The notes: generated by a model from the letters alone, not told the origin. Shown: positions 45,519 to 55,411, counted from the first letter of the stretch. The stretch is 64,000 nt of DNA from Oscillatoria sp. CS-180 (GCF_028330965.1 NZ_JAQMUB010000088.1:62001-126000); one strand, 5' to 3'. Numbers and translations: made by a program.

Positions 45519-48500
45519 ATGAGTTCAGCAATGACCTCCCTATCCAATCTGACAGACCGCCTCAATGAGTATTACCACCAGGTAAAACAGTTGATTTTGG
45601 TTCGTCAGCATCCTGTCAGTGGGCTATTGCCAGCCAGCACCGCCGTCACAATCCACGGCGACTATACCGATGCCTGGGTCCGCGACAACGTTTACAGCAT
45701 TCTGGCGGTCTGGGGATTAGCACTGGCCTATCGCAAAATTGACGAAAATCAAGGTCGTACGTACGAGCTCCAGCAAAGCGTGGTCAAGCTCATGCGAGGT
45801 CTCCTGTTTGCCATGATGCAGCAGGCTGAGAAAGTCGAACAATTCAAAGAATCTCAAGATCCCCTCGAAGCGCTGCATGCCAAGTACGACACTGCCACAG
45901 GCAGTACGGTTGTCAAAGACGACGAGTGGGGCCATTTACAGATCGATGCAACTTCAGTGTTTTTGCTGATATTGGCGCAGATGACCGCATCCGGCCTGCA
46001 AATCATCTTCACGCTAGATGAGGTTAGTTTTGTTCAAAATCTGGTCTACTACGTTGGGCGAGCCTATCGCACGCCTGACTATGGGATCTGGGAGCGCGGT
46101 AATAAACTTAACCACGGTAAGCCTGAGCTGAACGCCAGTTCTGTCGGGATGGCAAAAGCAGCTTTAGAGGCGATGGATGGATTGAACCTCTTTGGTGTGC
46201 AGGGTGGACAGGCTTCTGTCATTCACGTACTGCCGGATGAAATTTCCCGAGCACGCATTACGCTAGAATCCTTGCTGCCAAGGGAATCAGGTTCTAAGGA
46301 AGTGGATGCCGCTGTTCTAAGCATCATTGGTTACCCAGCCTTTGCAATCGAAGATGCAGATTTAGCATCGCGGACACAGCAAAAAATTGTTGACAAGCTC
46401 CAAGGGCGTTACGGCTGCAAACGGTTTTTGCGAGATGGCCACCAGGCCATCATTGAAGACACCACTCGTCTGCATTATGAGCCTGAGGAGCTGCAACAGT
46501 TTGAGCACATTGAATGTGAGTGGCCTCTATTTTTTGCCTACTTATACCTGGATGGTTTGTTCCGTCAAGATGCTAAGGCTGTCCGGTTCTATCGTCAGCG
46601 ATTAGAGGCGATCGCGGTTTCCAGAAACGGCTTCAATCTTCTGCCCGAACTGTATTACGTACCGAAGGAGGCGATCGCGGATGAGCGCGATCGGCCCGGC
46701 AGCCAAAACCGTTTGCCGAACGAAAACGTACCTCTGGTCTGGGCACAAAGCTTATTCATGCTAGGTCAGATGCTAGAAGACAATCTGATTACTCCAGGTG
46801 ACGTTGATCCTTTAGGCCGACATCTACGGGTAGGACGCCGACGCCCCCCTATCGTTCAAATCGCCCTTCTGGCTGAAAACGAAGACTTGCAGCAAGAACT
46901 TGCAACCTACGGCATTGAAACCCAAATTGTTGACCAAGTGGCTCCTGTCAAAGTGTATCCCTCCGGTGAGTTGTCAGCAGTTTACGCTCAAATTGGTCTG
47001 AACAATAAATTAGGACTCAGCGGACGACCTATTCGGCGTTTGCGAAGTCTTTCAACGGCTCGGGTTTTCAACATCAAGGGCGAAACGGTCGTATTTTTGC
47101 CATCTTTCTTGGATCCGCAAAAATTCTATATCACACTGGACTATCACTTTCTCGTCACACAAATTCGTAGTGAGCTGGCGTATGTCTACTACCACTGGAA
47201 TGCGCCAGGTCGTCCAACAATTACCCTGCTTCTTACTCATGAAATGTTTGAGCTAGGGCGTCGTCCCATTTATGAATCTCCTTTGCTGGGCCTCATTCAA
47301 GAGCTCAAATCAGGTGAGTGCAGCAGTATTCCAGTTGTTGTCAGACCGTTGTATCAACTGCTACTCACAGCTGGGACAGAACGCATCGATGATGTTGGGA
47401 TCTACTCTTTTCAACCCCAACAGCTGCGATACATGCCACGGGTCTCTGCTTATCTGCCCATGGTGCCAGAACACACAAAGCCGCTAGACGTCTGGCAGTT
47501 ATTCAATATTGAACAGCAAACGAGTTCTACTGAATTAGTTCATCAACTTCAATCTTCCAGCAATCTCTACGAACAGGTAGAGCTTTTGGCACGACTCTGT
47601 GCCTTAGAAGGACCTACCTTCAATACTGGCATTGGGCAGCCTGATTGCAGCATGACTGTGGCAGCTTTACTCGAAGAAGTTTATGCAACTGCCAGCCTAC
47701 AAGAGCACTGGCTCATCGTACGCTGGGCAGCAGGGCTGCTGCGCAAAATTGATGTCAATCTCTCAGATGCTGTCACGGAGCTGCTAGTCCGACAAAAATA
47801 TGTCACTGTCGGAAAATCATTCAGTGACGGATCGTTGATCCGTGATCCAATGCCGCACTCGGAGGTCATGGAAAAGATTGTGGAGTACTGCGGCGAGGAT
47901 GAACGTGACCTCGCCCTGACTCAGGAAATTCTGATCTATCTCAGCGTTTTGATCAAAGCTGAACCTGAATTATTTGAAGGACTTCTAACGCTGCGAGTCG
48001 GCTATTTGATTCTCTTACTAACTAGCGAAATGGCACGAGAATATAAAGTTCCTCGTGATGAAGCCTACGATCGCCTCAATGCGCTCAGTCCCTATGAAGT
48101 CAAGATGCGCTTACGCACCGTATTGGCGAGCTACAGCGGCCTCAACAAAACCCTATTTCAGCAAGAGTCTTTACACGTCAAGGCAACAGCGCCGATTACT
48201 TGGGGGGTGGTACCGGCTCAAATCGAGACGGAATCCGCAGCGGCTGATTGGTGGCGCAAGCGACAAATCGATGGGGAACTGACTCGCCTGCCTGAGGAAT
48301 TCTATCTGCAAGTTTGGGAACTTCTGCATCACTGTGAAGGTGTCATCATTGGAGACAAGCTAGACCGTCGGAATCGGATTGATAGCGAATCGGTAATCTC
48401 AGAGATGACGCCCGGGGAAGCTAATTTTGCTCGCCGAATTGATCATCTGCTGACTAAAATTCACGCTCCGGAGTATCGCCATTTGACCGTTGAAGCTCTA

Positions 48501-48782
48501 AGAGAACTGGCGGCGATCTTTAAAGGCAACCCCAACTTGCTATTTGCCGATTACATTGCTTTGGATGTCTTGGTTGGTCATGCCGTTCGCTTGGCTTGGG
48601 TAGAAGAATGTCCCGAACGGGCAGGACGCTATCAGGCTCAAAAAGCAGCCGCCTGGACATCGTTTTATAAGCGATCGCCCAAACAGTGTGCTCTCTACAT
48701 TGCTAAAGCCTTGCAATTCCTGGTAGAGCTAGCCGAAGCCGAAGCCCACGCTGAAACCGCACAGACTCAGGAAGTCGCATAA
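45519..48782 (+). CDS. GH15/phosphorylase-kinase-alpha-like protein
   Basis: A 1087-residue protein whose N-terminal ~400 residues match the glycoside hydrolase family 15 six-hairpin barrel in the form found in phosphorylase kinase alpha subunits. Visible segments are HPVSGLLPASTAVTIHGDYT, DAWVRDNVYSILAVWGLALA, DEWGHLQIDATSVFLLILAQ and YGIWERGNKLNHGKPELNAS. The C-terminal 650 residues lack a kinase domain and resemble the PhK regulatory-subunit arm. The start ATG 45519 (MSSAMTSLSN) is taken over TTG 45513. A role in glycogen or glucan handling is inferred from the fold only. It is a single gene. Confidence 0.75.
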   Translation: MSSAMTSLSNLTDRLNEYYHQVKQLILVRQHPVSGLLPASTAVTIHGDYTDAWVRDNVYSILAVWGLALAYRKIDENQGRTYELQQSVVKLMRGLLFAMMQQAEKVEQFKESQDPLEALHAKYDTATGSTVVKDDEWGHLQIDATSVFLLILAQMTASGLQIIFTLDEVSFVQNLVYYVGRAYRTPDYGIWERGNKLNHGKPELNASSVGMAKAALEAMDGLNLFGVQGGQASVIHVLPDEISRARITLESLLPRESGSKEVDAAVLSIIGYPAFAIEDADLASRTQQKIVDKLQGRYGCKRFLRDGHQAIIEDTTRLHYEPEELQQFEHIECEWPLFFAYLYLDGLFRQDAKAVRFYRQRLEAIAVSRNGFNLLPELYYVPKEAIADERDRPGSQNRLPNENVPLVWAQSLFMLGQMLEDNLITPGDVDPLGRHLRVGRRRPPIVQIALLAENEDLQQELATYGIETQIVDQVAPVKVYPSGELSAVYAQIGLNNKLGLSGRPIRRLRSLSTARVFNIKGETVVFLPSFLDPQKFYITLDYHFLVTQIRSELAYVYYHWNAPGRPTITLLLTHEMFELGRRPIYESPLLGLIQELKSGECSSIPVVVRPLYQLLLTAGTERIDDVGIYSFQPQQLRYMPRVSAYLPMVPEHTKPLDVWQLFNIEQQTSSTELVHQLQSSSNLYEQVELLARLCALEGPTFNTGIGQPDCSMTVAALLEEVYATASLQEHWLIVRWAAGLLRKIDVNLSDAVTELLVRQKYVTVGKSFSDGSLIRDPMPHSEVMEKIVEYCGEDERDLALTQEILIYLSVLIKAEPELFEGLLTLRVGYLILLLTSEMAREYKVPRDEAYDRLNALSPYEVKMRLRTVLASYSGLNKTLFQQESLHVKATAPITWGVVPAQIETESAAADWWRKRQIDGELTRLPEEFYLQVWELLHHCEGVIIGDKLDRRNRIDSESVISEMTPGEANFARRIDHLLTKIHAPEYRHLTVEALRELAAIFKGNPNLLFADYIALDVLVGHAVRLAWVEECPERAGRYQAQKAAAWTSFYKRSPKQCALYIAKALQFLVELAEAEAHAETAQTQEVA

Positions 48783-49030
48783 CAACGATAAAGAGATAGA
48801 AGGATAAAAGGATATTTCTACTCAAAAGTCTGGATGGAATTCTATGAATTGACTGAAGCTTCGAGACTGATAAGACTAGGCACATTGCGTCTGTATCAAT
48901 ACCTGCAAACTGCACCTTGAAAACTGGCTACGCTATCTGCATTCAAGCGCGTTAGTTCTTTGCTGTTGGCAGCTAGCAGCATGAACACTGGAGCGATCGC
49001 GCAGATGGGCTAACCAGTTTTTCAAAAACG

Positions 49031-50452
49031 ATGGACAAAACAACTCAATCCTCTCTCGATGGTCATGTTCTTGACAATGGAGCACAGAGTGAGACTGCCG
49101 CAGCTGTTGAAGAGGCTAATCACGAATTGATATATGGGCTTGAAGATAAGCCGCCTATACAGGAAGCAATTTTCGCGGCGATCCAACATGTCTTAGCCTG
49201 TTTTGTGGGCATCATCACACCTTCTCTCATTGTGTCGGGTGCTTTGGGACTGGAACCTGCCGATGCAGCCTACGTCGTGAGCATGTCCCTATTCGTATCG
49301 GGCATTGCGACCTTCATTCAAGCGCGGCGCATTGGTCCCGTTGGGTCAGGGCTTTTGAGTATTCAGGGGACTAGTTTCGCCTTTATTGGCCCCATCTTAG
49401 GAGCAGGCACAGGCGCGATCGCGGCGGGCAGCTCACCCACAGAAGCTTTGGGACTCATTTTTGGACTTTGCTTTTTTGGGGCTTTTATTGAAATCTTTTG
49501 CAGTCGTTTCCTACATCTTGCAGGCAAGATCATCACGCCATTAGTCACCGGCATTGTGGTCACACTGATTGGGCTGACGCTCATCAATGTTGGCATTACC
49601 AGCATTGGTGGTGGCTTTCCAGCTCGTGAAGCAGGCACCTTCGGCAGCCTTGCCAATCTGGGCGTTGGGGTGTTGGTGATGCTGGTTATTCTGACGCTCA
49701 ACAGCACCAGCAGTTCGTTACTGCGAATGTCCTCTATCGTGATTGGCCTGATTGTCGGATACTTGGTCGCTTGGCCGTTGGGAATGGTCTCCTTTGGGAA
49801 CTTGAGTGGCTTGTCGCCTTTCGCGCTGCCGATTCCGTTTCGCTATGGCTTCAGCTTTAGCTTTGCGGCGTTTATTCCTTTCGCCTTTCTCTATCTGATT
49901 ACTGCGATCGAATCCATTGGTGACTTAACGGCAACGTCCTTGCTGACAGGACAACCGATTACTGGAGCACCTTACATGAAGCGTATTAAGGGAGGTGTTT
50001 TAGGAGACGGTATTAACTCACTCATTGCAGCTTGTTTCAATACGTTTCCCAACACCACCTTCAGCCAAAACAACGGTGTGATTCAGCTAACGGGCATTGG
50101 CAGCCGCTACGTTGGTTACTTCATCGCGGGCATTTTTGTCCTCATGGGCCTGTTCCCAATTGTGGGCGGTGTATTTCAAGCAATGCCACAACCTGTATTA
50201 GGTGGCGCAACGCTGATTATGTTTGGGACGGTAGCAGCAGCGGGCATTAAGATTCTGTCCTGCGTCAATTTCACAAAGCGGGCCTCCCTAATCACCGCCA
50301 TCTCCTTGGGAATTGGTCTTGGTGTGACGTATGCACCAGATATTCTGGACAATTTACCCACCCTTGCTAAGAATGTGTTTTCGTCTGGGATTTCAGCTGG
50401 AGGCATTACCGCATTAGTATTAAATATGGTGTTGCCAGGTCCTCGTGAATAG
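49031..50452 (+). CDS. NCS2/NAT purine permease, uric acid or xanthine type
   Basis: A 473-residue inner-membrane transporter of the nucleobase-ascorbate family with about 12-14 helices. The NAT signature is QNNGVIQLTGIGSR near residue 344, matching QNxGxxxxTxxxSR of purine permeases. Other family features are GIITPSLIVSGALGL near residue 62, LSIQGTSFAFIGPILGAGTG near 110, and AIESIGDLTAT near 294. Uric acid is the likely substrate because the next two genes degrade its oxidation products. The N-terminal 50 residues are cytosolic and charged. It starts a three-gene unit. Confidence 0.88.
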   Translation: MDKTTQSSLDGHVLDNGAQSETAAAVEEANHELIYGLEDKPPIQEAIFAAIQHVLACFVGIITPSLIVSGALGLEPADAAYVVSMSLFVSGIATFIQARRIGPVGSGLLSIQGTSFAFIGPILGAGTGAIAAGSSPTEALGLIFGLCFFGAFIEIFCSRFLHLAGKIITPLVTGIVVTLIGLTLINVGITSIGGGFPAREAGTFGSLANLGVGVLVMLVILTLNSTSSSLLRMSSIVIGLIVGYLVAWPLGMVSFGNLSGLSPFALPIPFRYGFSFSFAAFIPFAFLYLITAIESIGDLTATSLLTGQPITGAPYMKRIKGGVLGDGINSLIAACFNTFPNTTFSQNNGVIQLTGIGSRYVGYFIAGIFVLMGLFPIVGGVFQAMPQPVLGGATLIMFGTVAAAGIKILSCVNFTKRASLITAISLGIGLGVTYAPDILDNLPTLAKNVFSSGISAGGITALVLNMVLPGPRE

Positions 50453-50491
50453 CAGAGGCTCCTGCATCAGAAACGAGGACAAACAGCAGCT

Positions 50492-50854
50492 ATGTCTGGA
50501 AAATTGACGACTCATGTATTGGATACGGCCAATGGCTGCCCGGCTGCTGGCATGACAATTACTCTGTGGTCAGTTGACTGTGAGGCTGGGACTAGAGCAC
50601 TTTTGAAAACAGTCACAACGAACGCTGACGGTCGCACCGATGAGCCTCTGCTAACCGACAAAGTCTTAGAAACAGGCGTCTACGAATTGGTTTTTGAAGT
50701 GGGTCATTACTTCCAAAATAAAGATCCGTCGCTGCCTCAACCGTTATTTCTAGATACAGTGCCATTGCGCTTTGGCATTGCAGACGCTGGCACCCACTAC
50801 CATGTGCCCCTGCTGACTTCACCCTGGTCTTATAGCACCTACCGAGGTAGCTGA
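50492..50854 (+). CDS. 5-hydroxyisourate hydrolase
   Basis: A 120-residue transthyretin-like enzyme that hydrolyses 5-hydroxyisourate to OHCU after urate oxidation. The family residues are all present: GKLTTHVLDTANGCPAAGM at the N-terminus with the catalytic histidine, the ADAGTHYHVPLLTSP block and the C-terminal YRGS. There is no signal peptide, so it is cytosolic. It follows the permease by 39 bases with a ribosome site GAGGACA, and precedes the OHCU decarboxylase. Confidence 0.95.
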   Translation: MSGKLTTHVLDTANGCPAAGMTITLWSVDCEAGTRALLKTVTTNADGRTDEPLLTDKVLETGVYELVFEVGHYFQNKDPSLPQPLFLDTVPLRFGIADAGTHYHVPLLTSPWSYSTYRGS

Positions 50855-50938
50855 TGCCGCTTGGCAATTTTGATGTTTGACTGCGGATTTAAGCTAGTCT
50901 CGGCATCCATGACGTTAAGCAAGAGAAACGGTATCCGT

Positions 50939-51466
50939 ATGGCGAACTATTCTCTGAAGGCGCTGAACCAAATGGATCAGGATACCTTTACTGCTGTTCT
51001 GGGAGAAATTTTTGAGCATACGCCCGCGATCGCTCACCAAACCTGGACTAAACGGCCTTTCTCATCAGTTGCGGATTTACACCAGGCCATGGTTGCCGTC
51101 ATGTACGCACTGCCTCATCAGCAACAGCTCAATCTCATTCGTGCCCATCCTGATCTGGGTTCACGCGCCAAGATGACTCAGTCATCCGTGCAAGAGCAAT
51201 CAGGTGCTGGCCTTGATCAGCTGTCTGCAGAAGACTATCAAACTTTTCAATCCCTTAATCAAACCTATCAAGAAACCTTTCAATTCCCCTTCATCATTGC
51301 CGTCAAAGAACACACCCAAGACTCCATCTTGCAAGCCTTTCAACAGCGCCTTACCCATGATGCAGCTATGGAGAAGCAGACTGCTCTGGCAGAAATCGCA
51401 AAAATCGCCCAATTTAGACTGTATCAGTTAACTGATGACGAAAACCCGCCGTTTGTCCAATCGTAG
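50939..51466 (+). CDS. OHCU decarboxylase
   Basis: The 175-residue product (ATG 50939; MANYSLKALNQMDQDTFTAV) converts 2-oxo-4-hydroxy-4-carboxy-5-ureidoimidazoline to S-allantoin. Diagnostic are the catalytic-histidine motif RAHPDLGSRAKM near residue 69 and the substrate loop QFPFIIAVKEHTQDSIL near residue 115. An upstream ATG at 50909 would add ten residues. Together with the hydrolase it completes the path from urate oxidation product to allantoin. No uricase, allantoinase or transcription regulator is in the window. The stop is five bases from a convergent gene. Confidence 0.92.
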   Translation: MANYSLKALNQMDQDTFTAVLGEIFEHTPAIAHQTWTKRPFSSVADLHQAMVAVMYALPHQQQLNLIRAHPDLGSRAKMTQSSVQEQSGAGLDQLSAEDYQTFQSLNQTYQETFQFPFIIAVKEHTQDSILQAFQQRLTHDAAMEKQTALAEIAKIAQFRLYQLTDDENPPFVQS

Positions 51467-51471
51467 CCGGT

Positions 51472-51888
51472 CTATTTAGCTGTAACTTTACTGTCTCGAA
51501 CCATGGGCACATCATGGATCGGACAATTAGGAGGCGTCTCTTCAACGTCACGCCGATACCAAACCTGATGACAGTTGGCAACAGGACAACGATAGCGGGG
51601 ACTAGCAATTGCTTTGGCTTTACCGGGTAAGGGCTGATAGGTTCTGATAATTGGCAGGATTTGCTCTGAAGGTTTGCCCTCTAAATAGAGTTTGAGCCAT
51701 TCCTGAGTCGTTTCTGCGGTGGACATGAGACGCTGAATCTCAGTGCTTTGTAAGGCTGGATCTAGTTCTGTACTGAAGATTAGATCCAGTCGCTGACTCA
51801 TATCTTTAGCGTCTACAGCGGTTAGCAACTCTGACAGATAGGGACGAATTTCTTTTGCTGCTAGCAACACACTTGCTTGAGAAATCAT
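51472..51888 (-). CDS. conserved hypothetical protein, Cys/His C-terminus
   Basis: With start ATG 51888 (MISQASVLLAAKEIRPYLSE) the product has 138 residues. The helical N-terminal 100 residues are followed by a zinc-ribbon-like end, CPVANCHQVWYRR with a later CPIHDVPM, giving ligands CxxxxC and CxxH. No family is recognised with confidence. The frame extends upstream for 59 residues to 52065, but that part is basic, unlike the body and probably non-coding. It is convergent with the OHCU decarboxylase gene, five bases apart. Confidence 0.6.
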   Translation of the reverse strand: MISQASVLLAAKEIRPYLSELLTAVDAKDMSQRLDLIFSTELDPALQSTEIQRLMSTAETTQEWLKLYLEGKPSEQILPIIRTYQPLPGKAKAIASPRYRCPVANCHQVWYRRDVEETPPNCPIHDVPMVRDSKVTAK

Positions 51889-52182
51889 GGTGTATCGGGG
51901 TTCAAAAGGACCGGGCGACCTAGACAGTTTCCGAACAGTCAAAACTGTATTACTAGCTACCCTAGCAACTCTTGGCCCACTCTGTTTCTTCTGGCAAGGC
52001 ACTTTAACGGGACGCAAGCAGCCTAGAAATATTAAAACGACCGGGTTTCGCGCTAACTCGCACAACCCATAGAAATTGCTGCGGAATTCTATTGGGATAT
52101 CTGAACTACGCTCTTATACAGAAAAAGCGAAGAGCAGAGGCTCCTCGCTAAGCGATTGAACTGAACGAGGTGCGATCGCAAC

Positions 52183-52482
52183 CTAGTACAGATCTTCCTC
52201 TTTATGAGTCTCGATAGTGCAATCAGATGTGGGGTAAGCGACGCAAGTCAGAACGAAGCCAGCTTCAATCTGATCATCATCTAAGAAAGACTGGTCAGAC
52301 TGATCAACACCACCGGAAGTGATTTTACCAGCACAGGTGGAACAAGCACCTGCACGGCAGGAGTAGGGAAGGTCGATGCCTTGCTCTTCAGCCGCATCGA
52401 GAATGTACTCATCATCAGCGACTTCGATAGTGGTATTTAGGCCTTCGCTTTCGCTAACCAAAGTTACTTTGTAAGATGCCAT
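52183..52482 (-). CDS. petF: plant-type [2Fe-2S] ferredoxin
   Basis: The 99-residue photosynthetic ferredoxin accepts electrons from photosystem I and supplies FNR and other reductases. The cluster ligands are Cys42, Cys47, Cys50 ([13 protein letters not shown]) and Cys80 (VLTCVAYP). The C-terminus ends HKEEDLY, as in PetF. The start ATG 52482 follows AGAGGATTGC. It is a single gene transcribed away from bvdR. Confidence 0.97.
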   Translation of the reverse strand: MASYKVTLVSESEGLNTTIEVADDEYILDAAEEQGIDLPYSCRAGACSTCAGKITSGGVDQSDQSFLDDDQIEAGFVLTCVAYPTSDCTIETHKEEDLY

Positions 52483-52971
52483 ACTGCAATCCTCTCAACA
52501 AAAATGGGAACCGTTTTTAGCTAACTACTAATAAACTTCGTGCACTCAATCAGAACACGATTAATGTAGTCCGCCTCCATTTCCGATACTACGGGAAAAC
52601 CAGTATTGTGTGGGGAAAGATCCCTCTATCGAATGAATGGGATTCGTAATCAGAAATTCAACTTTTCACTTTTCACCTTATCAATAATTCAGCCAAAGAG
52701 AGCTAAAACCCTTTATCCATAAAAACTTTTGAGGTTTCGCAGGGTTGCTTTTTGAAAATACTCAACAACCAAAGAAGTCTATATAATTTATCAGAAATCT
52801 TTCTATATATAACTTAAGCTTATATGTAGAAAGCAAAAGTCTATCATGTCAGCAAGACGACCTTCTAAAGGGACTATAAGACAGCATTGTTTTCTTAATA
52901 GAAGCAATTGTCATAAACTTTAGAATTCAAGAATTCGTCAAAAAAAGACTTTATCTAGGAAAGAAATTATT
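52483..52971. promoter_or_regulatory. AT-rich divergent promoter region petF/bvdR
   Basis: About 490 bases with visibly lower GC than neighbours, especially 52660-52930. It holds the promoters of petF (minus) and bvdR (plus). No gene or repeat is seen. Short frames such as that starting at ATG 52845 are too short to accept. Confidence 0.5.
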
Positions 52972-53982
52972 GTGGCGACAGGATTTGATCAAGACCAAAA
53001 GCAACCTCTCGGCATAGGACTGATTGGCACCGGCTTTGTTGCCAAACTACGGGCTGATGCGTTCACCAACGACTCAAGATCACAGGTCGTAGCCGTAACG
53101 GGGCATAGCCCTGAAAAAGTGCAGACTTTTGCTCAAGCTCATGCCATTGAGACGGTCAGCCCTAACGAGCAGGCTTTAGTTCAACGCTCGGATGTAGATC
53201 TCGTCGTCGTTTGTCATGTCAATCGCGATCACGGAGCGGCTGTTCGGAAAGCGCTTGAAGCCGGTAAATCAGTCGTGGTCGAGTATCCACTATCGCTGTC
53301 GCCCAAAGAGGCTGGTGAGCTCATCGAACTAGCCCAGCAGAAGCAGGTATTGTTGCACGTTGAGCATATTGAACTGCTCGGGGGCTTACATCAGGCCATG
53401 GTGGAACATTTACCAAAAGTCGGCACTCCTCATTATGTGCGCTACTGCACTGCAGTGCCTCAAAATCCAGTGCCAGAAAAGTGGACCTATCACACTGAAC
53501 TCTTCGGTTTTCCTTTATCAGGAGCACTCTCTCGTATTCATCGTCTGACTAACTTGTTTGGTGCTGTGCGCTGGGTAGCCTCGCAAATTCAATACGACAA
53601 CGCTGCTGTTCCTCCCCAAAACCGTTACTTCAAGCAGTGTCGCTGTGTAGCGCAACTTAGGTTTCAGAGCGGCTTGATGGCCGAGGTGCTCTATGCCAAA
53701 GGCGAGCAGACATGGCGATCGCAGCGCTGGATGGACGTGGAAGGCGATCACGGAGCGCTAGTATTCGAGGGCAACCAAGGTAAGCTGATTTCTGCTGACG
53801 GAGAAACAGCAATCGAAGTAGGTTCTCGTCGGGGACTCTTTGCCAAGGATACCGCCTACGTTTTAGATGCTTTATGGGAAGGTCGTCCTTTATATGTGAC
53901 ACCCAACGAAAGCCTTTATGCTTTGCAGGTAGCGGCGGCGGCAGCCGAATCAGCAGCCACAGGGCGTATTGTTGAGCTTTAG
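52972..53982 (+). CDS. bvdR: biliverdin reductase BvdR
   Basis: BvdR reduces biliverdin IX-alpha to bilirubin with NADPH. The 336-residue Gfo/Idh/MocA-fold protein matches the cyanobacterial type. The Rossmann start is GIGLIGTGFVAKLRADAF, followed by VVEYPLSLSPKEAG and LLHVEHIELLGGLHQAM near residue 124. Further blocks are EKWTYHTELFGFPLSGALSR and GSRRGLFAKDTA near 284. The GTG start at 52972 is supported by AGGAAAG upstream. It links to phytochrome chromophore metabolism elsewhere in this window. A different MocA-family oxidoreductase is the alternative but less likely given the conserved blocks. Confidence 0.88.
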   Translation: MATGFDQDQKQPLGIGLIGTGFVAKLRADAFTNDSRSQVVAVTGHSPEKVQTFAQAHAIETVSPNEQALVQRSDVDLVVVCHVNRDHGAAVRKALEAGKSVVVEYPLSLSPKEAGELIELAQQKQVLLHVEHIELLGGLHQAMVEHLPKVGTPHYVRYCTAVPQNPVPEKWTYHTELFGFPLSGALSRIHRLTNLFGAVRWVASQIQYDNAAVPPQNRYFKQCRCVAQLRFQSGLMAEVLYAKGEQTWRSQRWMDVEGDHGALVFEGNQGKLISADGETAIEVGSRRGLFAKDTAYVLDALWEGRPLYVTPNESLYALQVAAAAAESAATGRIVEL

Positions 53983-54020
53983 ACGTCCAGTGGGACTTAG
54001 GCATAGGGGCAGGTCAGACT

Positions 54021-55235
54021 TCATCGCTGCACGTCAGTGACCCGCCAGCTGAGCTTGAGGTTGACGCCAAAGTTCCAGATGGTGACTAGGGCGATCGCGA
54101 CGAACTTTGCAAGATATACATTGACGCCGAAGACTCTCACCAACACATTGACCATTGCGGTATTAAGTAACAATCCAGCCAAACAGATAAGATTAAATTT
54201 AAGGAAGCGCTTGCCCCTGGCCTGCCAGCCCAACTGTCGCTGAGCCAAATCAGAAAAGGTCCATGCGTCATTCCACAAGAAGTTGTTGAAAATGGCCGTC
54301 TCAGCAGAGAGCACGTTGCTCACATTGAGACTAAAACCTGCTTGATTGAATAGCAAGTAAAACACGGCATAATCGACGAAAACACCGCTGAAGCCAACAA
54401 CAGCAAACCGAACAAATCGACCGATTGGAAATTTAAATAGGGTCTGAGGAAAACGACGGTGCCACCGGAGACGAATCAGATGCTGCACATAATCTAGGTA
54501 ATGTCGCCAAGTGACTTTGCTTTCTCCTTCAGTACGCTCTTGAAAAACATAGCCAACTTCAGCAATCTGCTGTATGCTACCTCGACCGAGTACTTCCAGC
54601 AGAATTTTGTACCCTTTGGGATTGAGTGATTGGTTGGCGATCGCCGCTCGTTGCACCACAAAGTAGCCGCTCATCGGGTCAGACACCCGCCCCACCACAT
54701 CAGGCAGCACGATGAGTCCTAAAACTTGAGCACCGCGTGAGAGCGATCGCCGCGCAATGCTCCATTCGCTGACTCCGCCCCCTTCAACATGGCGACTGGC
54801 AACTGCCAGATCTGCCCCGTGTAAAGCTGCTTGCAAAAGCTCCAGCAGCACAGTGGGCGGATGTTGTAAATCAGCATCGATGACGCCCAAGATTTGACCT
54901 TGGGCGACCTGCCAACCTCGCACAACCGCTGAGGATAAGCCATTTTCTCCATCACGTCGCATGACTTTGAGATGAGGATAAACAGCAGTGAGTTGCAGCG
55001 CCACATCCCACGTCTCATCAGGGCTGTTGTCGTCAACCACAATGAGTTCGTAATCGTCGGGGATACTACTATCGAGTAAATGGCTGAGCTTTCCAATTAG
55101 GGGTTCAATCGTCTGTCGTTCGTTGTAAGTCGGAATGACCAAAGAGAACAACGGGTGAAGATGAACGGGCGATCGCTCGTTGATTTGCAAAATGCCCTTG
55201 GGAGTCGGCGTTAGACTAAGCAGGTTCCGAGTCAT
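54021..55235 (-). CDS. family 2 glycosyltransferase with GtrA domain
   Basis: A 404-residue (start ATG 55235, MTRNLLSLTPT) dolichol-phosphate-mannose-synthase-like enzyme. The GT-A catalytic domain (about 30-260) has SLVIPTYNERQTI, ELIVVDDNSPDET, and the metal-binding VIDADLQHPP. Then come four membrane helices of the GtrA/DPMS family (about 275-400: FVRFAVVGFSGVFVDYAVFY; LVTIWNFGVNLKLSWR). It probably makes or flips a polyprenyl-phosphate sugar for cell-surface glycans. An upstream ATG (55355) gives 40 residues without homology. It is divergent from the K+ channel gene across about 175 bases. Confidence 0.85.
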   Translation of the reverse strand: MTRNLLSLTPTPKGILQINERSPVHLHPLFSLVIPTYNERQTIEPLIGKLSHLLDSSIPDDYELIVVDDNSPDETWDVALQLTAVYPHLKVMRRDGENGLSSAVVRGWQVAQGQILGVIDADLQHPPTVLLELLQAALHGADLAVASRHVEGGGVSEWSIARRSLSRGAQVLGLIVLPDVVGRVSDPMSGYFVVQRAAIANQSLNPKGYKILLEVLGRGSIQQIAEVGYVFQERTEGESKVTWRHYLDYVQHLIRLRWHRRFPQTLFKFPIGRFVRFAVVGFSGVFVDYAVFYLLFNQAGFSLNVSNVLSAETAIFNNFLWNDAWTFSDLAQRQLGWQARGKRFLKFNLICLAGLLLNTAMVNVLVRVFGVNVYLAKFVAIALVTIWNFGVNLKLSWRVTDVQR

Positions 55236-55411
55236 CAAACGAGAACATGAGGGACATTGAGCAACTATAAAGGACAGAGGCCCTGCAAATAAGCAAAAGC
55301 GTCCACTTCTGCAATTTTCTTCCTGCTGGTTGAATACTGTGGCGTAATTCTGCAAGCTTCTACAATTAAGAGCACATTAGGTTCGTATTCAAAGTTGAGT
55401 AATGTCATTGC

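Noticed and set aside
48925-48960. TCTGCATTCA motif resembling the short dispersed repeat
   Set aside because: Only about ten bases match, too few to count as a third copy.
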